DNA of 64,000 nucleotides from VMDJ01 sp038146785 (lineage in GTDB: Bacteria; Pseudomonadota; Gammaproteobacteria; Chromatiales; Chromatiaceae), in assembly GCA_038146785.1 (NCBI GenBank), contig JAYQSI010000017.1, positions 62,001 through 126,000 of the forward strand, read 5' to 3'. Positions 17,973 through 26,755 of this stretch are shown piece by piece. The notes beneath the pieces are model-generated. The model saw only the letters and a list, made by a program, of their open reading frames with translations. It had not been told where the DNA came from and did no database searches. Each line of letters starts with the position of its first letter. The stretch's first letter is position 1. Position numbers and translations under genes: made by a program.

Positions 17973-18602
17973 TTATGTGACCGTATGATATGCCAATTTA
18001 GGTACTGAAGCTTGTCGTGGCCATGCCACACAGCCCATCAGATCGCTGGGTAACTCAAGCTGGGCATGTTGAAGTTCGATCTCCGGATCGAGTTGATCAA
18101 AGATGCCGATGCCGATGCACTTATGACGCGCTTCGAGTTGAGTCCATTCTTCATAAAAGACGCGATCTGAATCCTCGGCAGCTTCAATTCGAGCAATGGC
18201 ATCCTCAGGCATAACGCGTTTAGCGATCGCCAAGCGATTGGCTTGCGGGCGAAAACGTTCGATATCCACCCCCAAGGGTAGCTGGCTGATAGCGAGTAGG
18301 CCGTAACGCCCTGTGTGTGACAGATTGAATTCAAAGTTGCGCTCAGCCAAGTAGGGCTTACCGCCATCTTCAATCCAAATCGGCACTTCAGATGGAGCTA
18401 GATTAAGTAGCTGACCTAAAATTGACCGCATAACGGTGCGCATCACGGCATAATGATTCGATTGATGTTTCTCGGCCCGTTGCCGCTCGTCATCACTCAG
18501 TACATTCAGGTCAGCGTTCTGCTGATCGAGATCGATCTGATACAGGTCGATCCACTGATCTGAGGGTGGTGAGAAGGCTTGTCTGGGATTATCGGACATC
18601 AA
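17973..18602 (-). CDS. 4'-phosphopantetheinyl transferase, Sfp/AcpT type
   Basis: This enzyme transfers phosphopantetheine from CoA to a serine of an acyl or peptidyl carrier protein. It has 209 residues. Family signatures are FNLSHTGRYGLLAI, LGVDIERFRP (the magnesium-binding GVDIE) and EEWTQLEARHKCIG, the WxxxEAxxK element. It is divergent from recJ, and heads the same-strand group containing the acyl-AMP ligase and decarboxylase, which makes a carrier-protein-dependent pathway plausible. It may instead serve fatty-acid ACP. Confidence 0.88.
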   Translation of the reverse strand: MMSDNPRQAFSPPSDQWIDLYQIDLDQQNADLNVLSDDERQRAEKHQSNHYAVMRTVMRSILGQLLNLAPSEVPIWIEDGGKPYLAERNFEFNLSHTGRYGLLAISQLPLGVDIERFRPQANRLAIAKRVMPEDAIARIEAAEDSDRVFYEEWTQLEARHKCIGIGIFDQLDPEIELQHAQLELPSDLMGCVAWPRQASVPKLAYHTVT

Positions 18603-18646
18603 AATTTACTTAAGAATAACTCTTAACCTATTGTTTTTATTTAATT

Positions 18647-20371
18647 ATGTCGATCAAGCTCATTCAGCGCCGCGAGCCTAAAGCGATCTCCAGTGAATTA
18701 TCCGGTTTGTCGCCCTTGCTGCAACGCTTGTATGCCAATCGCGGGGTTGAGCTGGCGTCTGAGATCGATGCCTCTTTGGCGCAACTTATCCCTGTGGAGT
18801 CGATGGGTGGCTTGAGTGAAGCGCTTGAAGTCTTGGTGCCAGCCGTCGAACAAGGGCAGCGCATTTTGATCGTGGGTGACTTTGATGCTGATGGCGCGAC
18901 CAGTTGTGCGCTCGGCATGTTGGCGTTTCGTGCATTGGGTCATCAGGCTATCGATTTTCTGGTGCCGAATCGTTTTGAGTACGGTTACGGCTTAACCCCA
19001 GAGATTGTTGAGCTTGCGAAAACACGTCAGCCCGATCTGATCATTACCGTGGATAACGGGATCGCGAGTCTTGCGGGTGTGGCGGCTGCGAATGATGCCG
19101 GTATCCCAGTGATTGTTACCGATCATCATTTACCGGGAGATGAATTGCCCGACGCGGCAGCGATTGTGAATCCCAATGCGCCGGGGAATGACTTTCCGTC
19201 AAAGGCGCTCGCAGGGGTGGGTGTGTTGTTTTATGTGTTGCTCGGTTTGCGCAGTGCCTTAAGAGCTAAGGGTTGGTTTGAGCAGCAATCGATCGACGAG
19301 CCGAATATGGCGCAATTTCTCGATATCGTTGCATTAGGTACGGTTGCCGATGTGGTTCCCTTAGATGCCAATAATCGCCGCTTAGTGCATCACGGTCTGC
19401 AACGTATTCGAGCAGGTCAAGCACGTCCGGGTATCGCAGCCTTACTCGAGATCGCGCGCCGTGATTACCGTCGGGTTAAAGCCAGTGATATGGGTTTCTT
19501 TGTTGGTCCGCGTTTGAATGCAGCCGGTCGCTTAGATGACATGACCTTAGGTATTCAATGTTTGATTGAAGATGATCCGCTTCGCGCACGTGAGCTGGCA
19601 ACTCGGTTGGATGATTGGAATAAACAACGCCGTGAGATTGAATCGGACATGCAGGCCGATGCTGAGCATATGCTGGCTGACTTACCGCAAAGTGATGCGG
19701 CATTAACGGGCGTGTGTTTATTCAATCCAGACTGGCATCAGGGTGTGATTGGTATATTGGCTTCACGGGTAAAAGAGCAGCTACATCGTCCCGTGGTGAT
19801 CTTTGCGAAAGGCGATGAGGGTTGGATAAAAGGATCAGCGCGTTCTATCCCTGGCTTTCATATCCGTGATGCCTTGGATGTGATCTCCAAGCGATATCCA
19901 GAGCTGTTCGATAAGTTTGGTGGCCATGCGATGGCGGCAGGCATGACGATTCGCGAAAAAGATTTTGAGCAGTTTGCCCAAGCGTTTGATCAGGTGGCGC
20001 GTGAGCAGTTATCTGATGATCAATTGCAGGCGGTGTTGCTCAGTGATGGTGAGGTGCCGGCAGATCAATTGTCTTTAGAGATGGCGGCAGAGCTGACCCA
20101 AGCGGGCCCTTGGGGGCAGAATTTTCCAGAGCCGTTATTTGATGGTGAGTTTGATGTGGTCAGTGGTCGGATTGTGGGAGAGCATCATTGGAAGTTGGTG
20201 CTGCGTCCGAGTGGTAGTCAGCAGACCATCGATGCGATTGCGTTTAAGACCGTAGAGCAATTTCCGCAGCTGCCAGAAAAACTCAAAATTGCTTATCAGC
20301 TCGATATTAATGAATGGCAGGGGCGACAATCGTTACAATTGCGCGTCGACTATATGGAAGCGGTAGCGTGA
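18647..20371 (+). CDS. recJ: Single-stranded-DNA exonuclease RecJ
   Basis: RecJ is the 5'-3' single-strand DNA exonuclease of recombination and mismatch repair. The 574-residue protein has the DHH phosphoesterase motifs VGDFDADGATSCAL (I), ITVDNGIAS (II), VTDHHLPGD (III) and VALGTVADVVPLD (IV), then the DHHA1 domain with FGGHAMAAGMTI. The gene ends in a GTGA overlap with yjgA. Confidence 0.96.
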   Translation: MSIKLIQRREPKAISSELSGLSPLLQRLYANRGVELASEIDASLAQLIPVESMGGLSEALEVLVPAVEQGQRILIVGDFDADGATSCALGMLAFRALGHQAIDFLVPNRFEYGYGLTPEIVELAKTRQPDLIITVDNGIASLAGVAAANDAGIPVIVTDHHLPGDELPDAAAIVNPNAPGNDFPSKALAGVGVLFYVLLGLRSALRAKGWFEQQSIDEPNMAQFLDIVALGTVADVVPLDANNRRLVHHGLQRIRAGQARPGIAALLEIARRDYRRVKASDMGFFVGPRLNAAGRLDDMTLGIQCLIEDDPLRARELATRLDDWNKQRREIESDMQADAEHMLADLPQSDAALTGVCLFNPDWHQGVIGILASRVKEQLHRPVVIFAKGDEGWIKGSARSIPGFHIRDALDVISKRYPELFDKFGGHAMAAGMTIREKDFEQFAQAFDQVAREQLSDDQLQAVLLSDGEVPADQLSLEMAAELTQAGPWGQNFPEPLFDGEFDVVSGRIVGEHHWKLVLRPSGSQQTIDAIAFKTVEQFPQLPEKLKIAYQLDINEWQGRQSLQLRVDYMEAVA

Positions 20372-20886
20372 AAGAACGAGAGTATGACGAAAATGGTCGG
20401 GTTATCCGTCCGAACAAAACGGCTTTAAAGCGCGATCTTGCGGATCGTTCGGAGCTGCTCGATAAGATGACGCAGCTCAGTGATGCCGAGATGGAAAAGA
20501 TTGGTGTCGATCCGGATGTCATCGAAGAGGTGGCGAAAGTCCGTTCGGTGAAAAAGGGTGGAGCGCGCAATCGTCAGTTGAAGTATTGCGTCAAAGTCTT
20601 GACCGGCGTCGATCTGAGCGTGGCTGAAACCTATATAAACGATCGAAATTCACACCAATTGGCGATCAATCAGGCCTTTCATTTGCTCGAAAAATGGCGT
20701 GACCGTCTGATCGAAGAGGGTGATGAGGCAATGGGTGCTGCGATGGATGAATGGCCCCAGATGGACCGCCAGCAATTGCGTCATTTGGTCCGCGATGCCA
20801 AGAAAGAACACGAGTCTGGCAAGCCGGCAGGCGCCAAGAAGAAGCTGTTCCAATTCCTGCGCACCCTGAGTGAACAAGAGGCTTAA
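20368..20886 (+). CDS. darP: YjgA/DarP (DUF615) ribosome-associated protein
   Basis: A DUF615 family protein; the E. coli member YjgA (DarP) assists 50S ribosomal subunit assembly. I start it at GTG 20368 (VKEREYDENGRVIRPN), overlapping the recJ stop, which gives 172 residues. An in-frame upstream start at 20314 adds residues unlike the family. The text is rich in Lys, Arg and Glu, with VKKGGARNRQLKYC and KWRDRLIEEGDEA as recognisable family stretches. It is soluble, with no membrane segment. Confidence 0.88.
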   Translation: MKEREYDENGRVIRPNKTALKRDLADRSELLDKMTQLSDAEMEKIGVDPDVIEEVAKVRSVKKGGARNRQLKYCVKVLTGVDLSVAETYINDRNSHQLAINQAFHLLEKWRDRLIEEGDEAMGAAMDEWPQMDRQQLRHLVRDAKKEHESGKPAGAKKKLFQFLRTLSEQEA

Positions 20887-20970
20887 TGCCCCCATCCAAA
20901 ACCCGAATCTAAGCCGTCGCTGAGCCGTGATAGAAAGAGCTCAGTGTTACTCAGTAGTAAAGGTGTAAAG

Positions 20971-22059
20971 ATGAGTGATTCGGAAGATCAGGGCGTTCGT
21001 GAGATTCGTATCGACCCGATAGTGCCTACCCAGTCAGTGCTTGTAGCAACCGCTCGGGGTATGCGTCCAAAGAAAGACGAAGATCGTATCGATCGAGATA
21101 ATCGTAGCCACGTAGAAACCTGTCCTTTCTGTCGTGGTAATGAAGAAAGAACTCCCCCTGAGATTAAAGCCTATCCCGACCCGAAAGAATGGGATATCCG
21201 CATCGTTCCAAATCTCTATCCTGTGTTAGGTGATGATGAAGCTAAGCCAAATCTCGCCTTAGGTTTGCAGCAAGTTATCGATGGCTATGGTCGTCATGAG
21301 GTCATCATTGATAACCCGAATCACGGTATCTGTGTGCATGAGATGACACAGGATCACCTGAAGAATTTATTCACCGTGTATCAGCAGCGCATGGCTGAGC
21401 TTTATGCGTCTGATAAACGTTTGAAGTATGTCTTGGTGTTTAAGAACTTTGGACCTGCTGCAGGTGCCAGTATTCCGCACACGCACAGTCAAATCATTGC
21501 GACACCCGTTGTGCCTGAGAACGTGCAGAACGAAGTGACCTACAGCAAGCAATATCATGCCAAGCATGGTCAGTGTGTTTTCTGTTCTTTGATTGACGAA
21601 GCACTCACCTATGAAGCAACGATTTACGATCGTGAGTCAGGTGAGATTCGCCGCAAGATCAATGTCGGTCAGTACGTGGTTGAGCGTGGTAAGAAGTTTG
21701 TTGCGATCAAGCCCTTCGCTAGTCGCTATGAGTGGGAGATTCATATTCTGCCGCTGCAACACGAATCAGACTTCCTCGAAGCAACCGCTGAAGATCTCGA
21801 AGACTTTGCCAATGTGCTGAAGCGCACGATGGCGCGATTAGATAAGGTTGTGGGTGGAGTGCAATACAACTACTTCCTGCATTCAGCACCACATGGCGAC
21901 ACCTTTGGTGATTGCTCGGATAGTTATCATTGGCATCTCGAAATCTGCCCACGTACCAGCATTCCGACGGGCTTTGAGTTAGGTTCTGGCTTGTTTGTTA
22001 GTACAGTCAGTCCAGAATCAGCCGCGCAAGCCTTGCGTGAGGTTGAAATCGACGATTAA
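20971..22059 (+). CDS. GalT-like nucleotidylyltransferase (HIT superfamily)
   Basis: A 362-residue protein of the galactose-1-phosphate uridylyltransferase family. It has the zinc-type CPFCRGNEERTPPE motif near the N-terminus, the catalytic HxHxQ in ASIPHTHSQIIATP, a second CVFC pair, and the C-terminal HWHLEICPR segment. I chose ATG 20971 (MSDSEDQGVREIRID). There are no galactose genes nearby, so a role on another sugar phosphate, such as an ADP-sugar phosphorylase, is possible. It follows yjgA by 84 bases. Confidence 0.82.
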   Translation: MSDSEDQGVREIRIDPIVPTQSVLVATARGMRPKKDEDRIDRDNRSHVETCPFCRGNEERTPPEIKAYPDPKEWDIRIVPNLYPVLGDDEAKPNLALGLQQVIDGYGRHEVIIDNPNHGICVHEMTQDHLKNLFTVYQQRMAELYASDKRLKYVLVFKNFGPAAGASIPHTHSQIIATPVVPENVQNEVTYSKQYHAKHGQCVFCSLIDEALTYEATIYDRESGEIRRKINVGQYVVERGKKFVAIKPFASRYEWEIHILPLQHESDFLEATAEDLEDFANVLKRTMARLDKVVGGVQYNYFLHSAPHGDTFGDCSDSYHWHLEICPRTSIPTGFELGSGLFVSTVSPESAAQALREVEIDD

Positions 22060-22089
22060 GTCAAATCCATATAAGCCATCTCGAATATA

Positions 22090-22117
22090 CCTTGGACAAA
22101 TTCGTTTTTGTCCAAGG
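22090..22117. terminator. 11-bp inverted repeat downstream of the galT-like gene
   Basis: CCTTGGACAAA at 22090-22100 pairs with TTTGTCCAAGG at 22107-22117 around a 6-base loop. It lies 31 bases past the galT-like stop. It lacks a T-run on the right, so it may be a processing or binding site instead of an intrinsic terminator. Confidence 0.5.
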
Positions 22118-22266
22118 GTGGCTCATATTCCGCCTGCTACATTGAAAGAACTTATGTGACCCATGCTAGTGCAGCGTGTAGTTTTCGCCTACACAAACAC
22201 TGTGTTAGTGCGCTTGCTTCATATGAAACATGAGCACGGTTTCTTTCAACTAGACCAAAGGCGGAT

Positions 22267-22647
22267 ATGAAAACTTCAACCCAACGTCCGGTTCATTTGA
22301 ACCTGCTGAAGATTCGGCTTCCGATCGGGGGCATCATGTCGATCATTCACCGTATTACCGGTGTGGCGATGTTTGTTGCGATTCCCGTGCTTATTTACCT
22401 TCTTGATTTGTCATTGCGTGACGCTGCGTCATATCAAGCTGCCGGCGAGATGGTGCGCTCACCCCTTGGCGTGATTCTGCTGTTTGGTTTGATGTGGGGT
22501 ATTTCACATCACCTGTTGGCGGGCATTCGTTACTTATTAATCGATGTTCACATGGGTGTTGAGAAAGAGACTGCACGTAAAACCGCTTTGTTGGTCACCG
22601 TGGTTGCTCCTGTGATTGGTGCTTTGTTGCTGTGGGGTTTGCTATGA
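22267..22647 (+). CDS. sdhC: Succinate dehydrogenase cytochrome b556 subunit
   Basis: A membrane-anchor and heme-binding subunit of complex II. Its 126 residues have three helices; the family signature RPVHLNLLKIRLPIGGIMS and HRITGVAMFV come first, and a heme-ligand histidine region SHHLLAGIRYLLIDVHMG follows. It heads the sdhCDAB operon and overlaps sdhD by ATGA. Confidence 0.95.
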   Translation: MKTSTQRPVHLNLLKIRLPIGGIMSIIHRITGVAMFVAIPVLIYLLDLSLRDAASYQAAGEMVRSPLGVILLFGLMWGISHHLLAGIRYLLIDVHMGVEKETARKTALLVTVVAPVIGALLLWGLL

Positions 22648-22985
22648 GTCGTAAAGCTTCTGGTTTAAAGGCGTGGGTTATCCAACGCGTAACGGCGATC
22701 TACATTGCTGTGTTCTCTATTTATCTTGTCGGTGCGTTGATCACTGATGCGCCAATTAATTACGCAGAGTGGAAAGGCTGGTTCGCAGGTTCTGTGATGA
22801 GCGTGGCAACTTTGCTATTCGTACTCTCTGTGCTGATGCATGCGTGGGTTGGCGTGCGTGATGTGCTGATTGATTACGTTTGGAATACCTCGCAGCGCGT
22901 GATTGCGTTGTCGGTGGTAGCAACAATTTTGGTGGCTTGTGCGCTTTGGGCGACACAAGCGTTAGTTTTGGCGAGGTTGGTCTAA
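22644..22985 (+). CDS. sdhD: Succinate dehydrogenase hydrophobic membrane anchor
   Basis: The second membrane anchor of complex II, 113 residues from ATG 22644 inside the sdhC stop (ATGA). Three helices are visible, with WVIQRVTAIYIAVFSIYL first and LMHAWVGVRDVLIDYV, carrying the conserved HAW-x-GxRDVLxDY element, in the second. Its TAA shares a base with the sdhA ATG. Confidence 0.94.
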   Translation: MSRKASGLKAWVIQRVTAIYIAVFSIYLVGALITDAPINYAEWKGWFAGSVMSVATLLFVLSVLMHAWVGVRDVLIDYVWNTSQRVIALSVVATILVACALWATQALVLARLV

Positions 22986-24738
22986 TGGCACTGAATAAAC
23001 GTCGATTTGACGCACTGATTATTGGTGCAGGTGGCGCAGGTCTTAACGCTGCTGTTCAATTTGCTAACACCAATGCGCGCGTTGCCGTGGTATCAAAAGT
23101 TTTCCCAACCCGTTCGCACACGGTAGCAGCTCAAGGTGGTGTAAACGCTGCATTGGCGAATGTCATGCCGGATAACTGGCACTGGCACATGTTCGATACC
23201 GTTAAGGGTTCGGACTACCTAGGTGACCAAGACTCCATCGAGTACATGTGTCGTGAAGCGATCCCTACGGTTTATGAGCTTGAGCACAATGGTGTGCCTT
23301 TCTCTCGTTTGGATAACGGCAAGATCTACCAACGTGCATTTGGTGGTCAGTCACAAAACTTTGGTGGTGCTCAAGCAGCGCGTACCTGTGCTGCAGCTGA
23401 CCGTACCGGTCACGCGATTTTGCACTCGCTGTATCAACAGAATGTTCGTGCACGTACGCACTTCTTTGATGAGTATTTTGCGATTGATTTGATTCGCGAT
23501 AACGAAGGCGCGATTTTGGGTGCCTTGGTGCTTGAGATTGAAACCGGTGAGCCATTGCTGATCGAAGCAAAAGCAACCGTTCTTGCAACCGGTGGTTGTG
23601 GTCAGGTCTTCCGTACCACCTCGAATGCGCACATCAATACCGGCGACGGTATGGCGATGGCGTTGCGTGCGGGTGTGCCGTTGATGGATATGGAGTTCTA
23701 CCAGTTCCACCCAACCGGTATCGCGGGTAAGGGTATGTTGATCACCGAAGGTGTACGAGGTGAGGGCGGTTATCTTGTTAATAAAGATGGTGAGCGCTTT
23801 ATGGAGCGTTATGCGCCTAATGCAAAAGACTTGGCGTCTCGTGATGTTGTATCACGTGCGATCGTTACCGAAGTAAAAGAAGGTCGTGGTTGTGGTCCGA
23901 ATGGCGATCACGTCTTATTGAAGTTGGATCACTTAGGTGAAGAGATTATTCAAAAGCGTCTGCCAGGTATTCGTGAGAGCGGAAAAATCTTTGCTGGCGT
24001 GGATGCGGCTGTTGAGCCATTACCGGTATTCCCAACCGCTCACTACATCATGGGTGGCATTCCAACGGATCGTTATGGTCGCGTTATCGTGCCGCATGGT
24101 TCAGGTGAAGAGATTGTTCAAGGCTTGTATGCCGCGGGTGAGGCTGCGTGTGTATCTGTACACGGCGCGAACCGTTTAGGTGGTAACTCGCTTCTCGATA
24201 TCTTGGTATTTGGTCGTGCAGCAGGTCTTCACGTGTTGGATAACATGGAAGAGCATCACCGCCCAATGAATGAAGACAGTGTTGATCAAGCGATGCAAAG
24301 CTTGCAGCGTTGGGATCGTAAAGGCGATGGCCTATCGGTGCGTGAGCTACGTGATGAGTTCCGTAAAACGATGGAAGATCACGCGGGCGTATTCCGTACA
24401 GAAGAAATCATGTCGGAAGGTGTTGAGAAGATCAAAGCCTGCGTAAGAAGATGGATGACGTTGTGTTGACCGACCACTCAAAGGTCTTCAATACCGCGCG
24501 TATCGAAGCACTTGAGCTTCAGAACTTGATGGACTGTGGTATTGCCTTGGCAGCTTCTGCGCTTGCGCGTAAAGAAAGCCGTGGTGCTCATTCACGTCCA
24601 GATTACCCAGACCGTAACGATGCGGAATGGATGAAACACAGTTTGTATTACCTCGAGGGTGATCGTATCGACTTTAAGCCGGTTCAAACTAAACCGCTGA
24701 CAGTTGATTCTTTCCCACCTAAAGAGCGTGTCTACTAA
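22985..24738 (+). CDS. sdhA: Succinate dehydrogenase flavoprotein subunit, split by a one-base frameshift
   Basis: The catalytic FAD subunit of complex II oxidises succinate to fumarate. The N-terminus FDALIIGAGGAGLNAAVQFA binds FAD, and SHTVAAQGGVNAALAN carries the FAD-linking histidine. The active-site segment EFYQFHPTGIAG and the substrate/FAD region HGANRLGGNSLLDILVFGRAAG follow. The frame stops early at 24469 (CVRRWMTLC), but a neighbouring frame continues as LRKKMDDVVLTDHSKVFNT to 24738. Adding one A to the AAA at 24434-24436 gives EKIKSLRKKMDDV and a normal 584 residues. A base-call error is most likely, because the rest of the operon is intact. Confidence 0.95.
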
Positions 24739-24748
24739 GGAGAACACC

Positions 24749-25441
24749 ATGAAATTTCTAATTTCACGATACAACCCAGACGTAGATAGCGAACCATACA
24801 TGCAGGAGTTCGATATCGAAGTATCTCGCGGCATGATGTTGCGCGATGCTTTGTTAGAGGTGAAGCGTCAGGATGAAACCTTCAACTTCCGTCATTCATG
24901 TGGCGAGGGTGTGTGTGGTTCTGATGGCGTCAACGTTAACGGTACAAATAAGTTGGCGTGTATTACCGCTATCGCAGATTTAAAAGAGCCTGTTGAGGTT
25001 CGCCCATTCCCAGGTCGACCCATCATTCGTGACTTGGTTGTGGATATGAGTCAGTTCTATCAGCAATACAAAGCGGTTGATCCATGGTTGGTGCGTGAAG
25101 ATCCAATGCCTGAGCAAGAGATTCTTCAATCGCCTGAAGATCGCGATAAGTTGGATGGTTTGTACGAGTGCATCATGTGTGGTTGTTGTTCAACCTCATG
25201 TCCTTCGTTCTGGTGGAACCCTGAGAAGTTCCATGGTCCACAGGCCTTGTTAAGCGCATGGCGCTTCTTGGCGGATAGTCGTGACCAAGCGACTGATGAG
25301 CGTTTGGATAAGCTTGAAGGCCCTTACAAGCTGTTCCGTTGTCACACCATCATGAACTGCGTTGAGGTTTGTCCAAAAGGCTTGAATCCAACGCAAGCGA
25401 TCGGCAACATCAAGAATTTGATGTTGAAGAAAGCAATCTAA
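24749..25441 (+). CDS. sdhB: Succinate dehydrogenase iron-sulfur subunit
   Basis: This subunit carries electrons from FAD to quinone through three Fe-S clusters. ATG 24749 follows an AAGGAG ribosome binding site; 230 residues result. The [2Fe-2S] motif is CGEGVCGSDGVNVNGTNKLAC minus its first residues, [4Fe-4S] is CIMCGCCSTSCPSFWWNP, and the [3Fe-4S] and last cysteines are in CHTIMNCVEVCPKGLNP. The stop is directly followed by sdhE. Confidence 0.96.
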   Translation: MKFLISRYNPDVDSEPYMQEFDIEVSRGMMLRDALLEVKRQDETFNFRHSCGEGVCGSDGVNVNGTNKLACITAIADLKEPVEVRPFPGRPIIRDLVVDMSQFYQQYKAVDPWLVREDPMPEQEILQSPEDRDKLDGLYECIMCGCCSTSCPSFWWNPEKFHGPQALLSAWRFLADSRDQATDERLDKLEGPYKLFRCHTIMNCVEVCPKGLNPTQAIGNIKNLMLKKAI

Positions 25442-25681
25442 GTGGACAATGATATTGAGCGTCTCCGCTGGCAGTGCCGGCGGGGACTTTTAGAACTCGA
25501 CTACCTCTTCGCTGATTATCTCGATCAGCAATATGCCAAGGCTTCCGCTGAAGAACAGGCGGCTTTTCGCGCCTTGCTCGATCAACAAGACCCTGATTTG
25601 CAGCATTGGTTGATTAATACCGATGAGCTGCCTCCTGAGCCAGAGATGGCTTCCCTCGTAAAGAAACTGAGACAACGTTAA
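25442..25681 (+). CDS. sdhE: FAD assembly factor SdhE
   Basis: SdhE promotes covalent FAD attachment to SdhA. The 79-residue protein starts at GTG 25442 immediately after the sdhB stop and shows the family motif RRGLLELDYLFADYL (the RGxxE element is R-R-G-L-L-E). Its place in the sdh operon supports the call. Confidence 0.93.
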   Translation: MDNDIERLRWQCRRGLLELDYLFADYLDQQYAKASAEEQAAFRALLDQQDPDLQHWLINTDELPPEPEMASLVKKLRQR

Positions 25682-26755
25682 ATGTCGACTTATCGTATTG
25701 CGGTCATCCCGGGTGATGGCATTGGCACTGAAGTGATGCCTGAAGGTTTGCGTGCCTTAGAAGCGGTAGCAAAAAAGTTTGATCTCACGCTGCAGTTTGA
25801 TCATTTTGATTTTTCATCATGGGATTACTACGAGCGTCACGGCAAGATGCTGCCAGATGACTGGAAAGAGCAGATCGGTGGTCACGATGCGATCTTCTTT
25901 GGCGCAGTCGGTTGGCCCGATAAAGTGCCAGACCATATTTCTCTCTGGGGCTCTTTACTTAAGTTTCGTCGTGAGTTCGATCAGTACATCAATTTGCGTC
26001 CTGCGCGTTTGATGCCGGGTGTGCCTTCACCTTTGGCAAATCGTCAGCCAGGTGAGATCGATATGTGGATTGTGCGCGAGAACACCGAAGGTGAGTACTC
26101 ATCGGTCGGTGGCAAGATGTACGAGGGCACTGAGCGCGAGATCGTCATGCAAGAGACGGTGATGAGTCGTCATGGTGTTGATCGCGTTTTACGTTACGCC
26201 TTTGAGTTGGCTAAAAAGACCAAACGCCAAAAGCTCACCTCGGCAACCAAATCAAATGGTATTTCGATCACTATGCCGTATTGGGATGAGCGTGTTGAAG
26301 CGATGGCGAAAGATTATCCCGAGGTCGATGTAGACAAATATCACATCGATATCCTGACCGCCCAGTTTGTGATGAACCCGGATCGTTTTGATGTGGTGGT
26401 TGCGTCTAATTTGTTTGGCGACATCCTTTCTGATTTGGCACCTGCCTGTACGGGTACCATTGGTATTGCGCCATCGGCGAATATCAATCCAGATGGCACC
26501 TTCCCATCCTTGTTTGAGCCTGTGCATGGCTCAGCACCGGATATCGCGGGTAAGGGGATAGCTAACCCAATCGGTCAGGTGTGGTCGGGTGCGATGATGC
26601 TAGATCATCTCGGTCACGCAGATGCCGCTGCCTGCATCCTTGAGGCAATCGAAAAGGTTTTGGCTGACCCGGCAAATCGCACAGCCGATTTGGGTGGTCA
26701 GGCGAATACCGTGCAATGTGGTAGTGCAATAGTTGTAGCAATCGAAGCACTTTAA
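25682..26755 (+). CDS. Tartrate/D-malate dehydrogenase (isopropylmalate dehydrogenase family)
   Basis: An NAD-dependent beta-decarboxylating dehydrogenase of 357 residues. It has IAVIPGDGIGTEVMPEGLRAL, the substrate arginines in LRPARLMPG, MWIVRENTEGEYSSVGG, the metal-binding SNLFGDILSDL and the nucleotide-binding EPVHGSAPDIAGKGIANP. The combination INLRPARLMPGVPSPL with RENTEGEYSSVGG points to the TtuC/DmlA group rather than LeuB or Icd. It begins one base after the sdhE stop, suggesting co-transcription with sdh. Tartrate against malate cannot be settled here. Confidence 0.87.
   Translation: MSTYRIAVIPGDGIGTEVMPEGLRALEAVAKKFDLTLQFDHFDFSSWDYYERHGKMLPDDWKEQIGGHDAIFFGAVGWPDKVPDHISLWGSLLKFRREFDQYINLRPARLMPGVPSPLANRQPGEIDMWIVRENTEGEYSSVGGKMYEGTEREIVMQETVMSRHGVDRVLRYAFELAKKTKRQKLTSATKSNGISITMPYWDERVEAMAKDYPEVDVDKYHIDILTAQFVMNPDRFDVVVASNLFGDILSDLAPACTGTIGIAPSANINPDGTFPSLFEPVHGSAPDIAGKGIANPIGQVWSGAMMLDHLGHADAAACILEAIEKVLADPANRTADLGGQANTVQCGSAIVVAIEAL

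Noticed and set aside
24451..24738. Separate small gene after sdhA
   Set aside because: Its sequence is the standard C-terminus of SdhA; it is the second half of a frameshifted gene.
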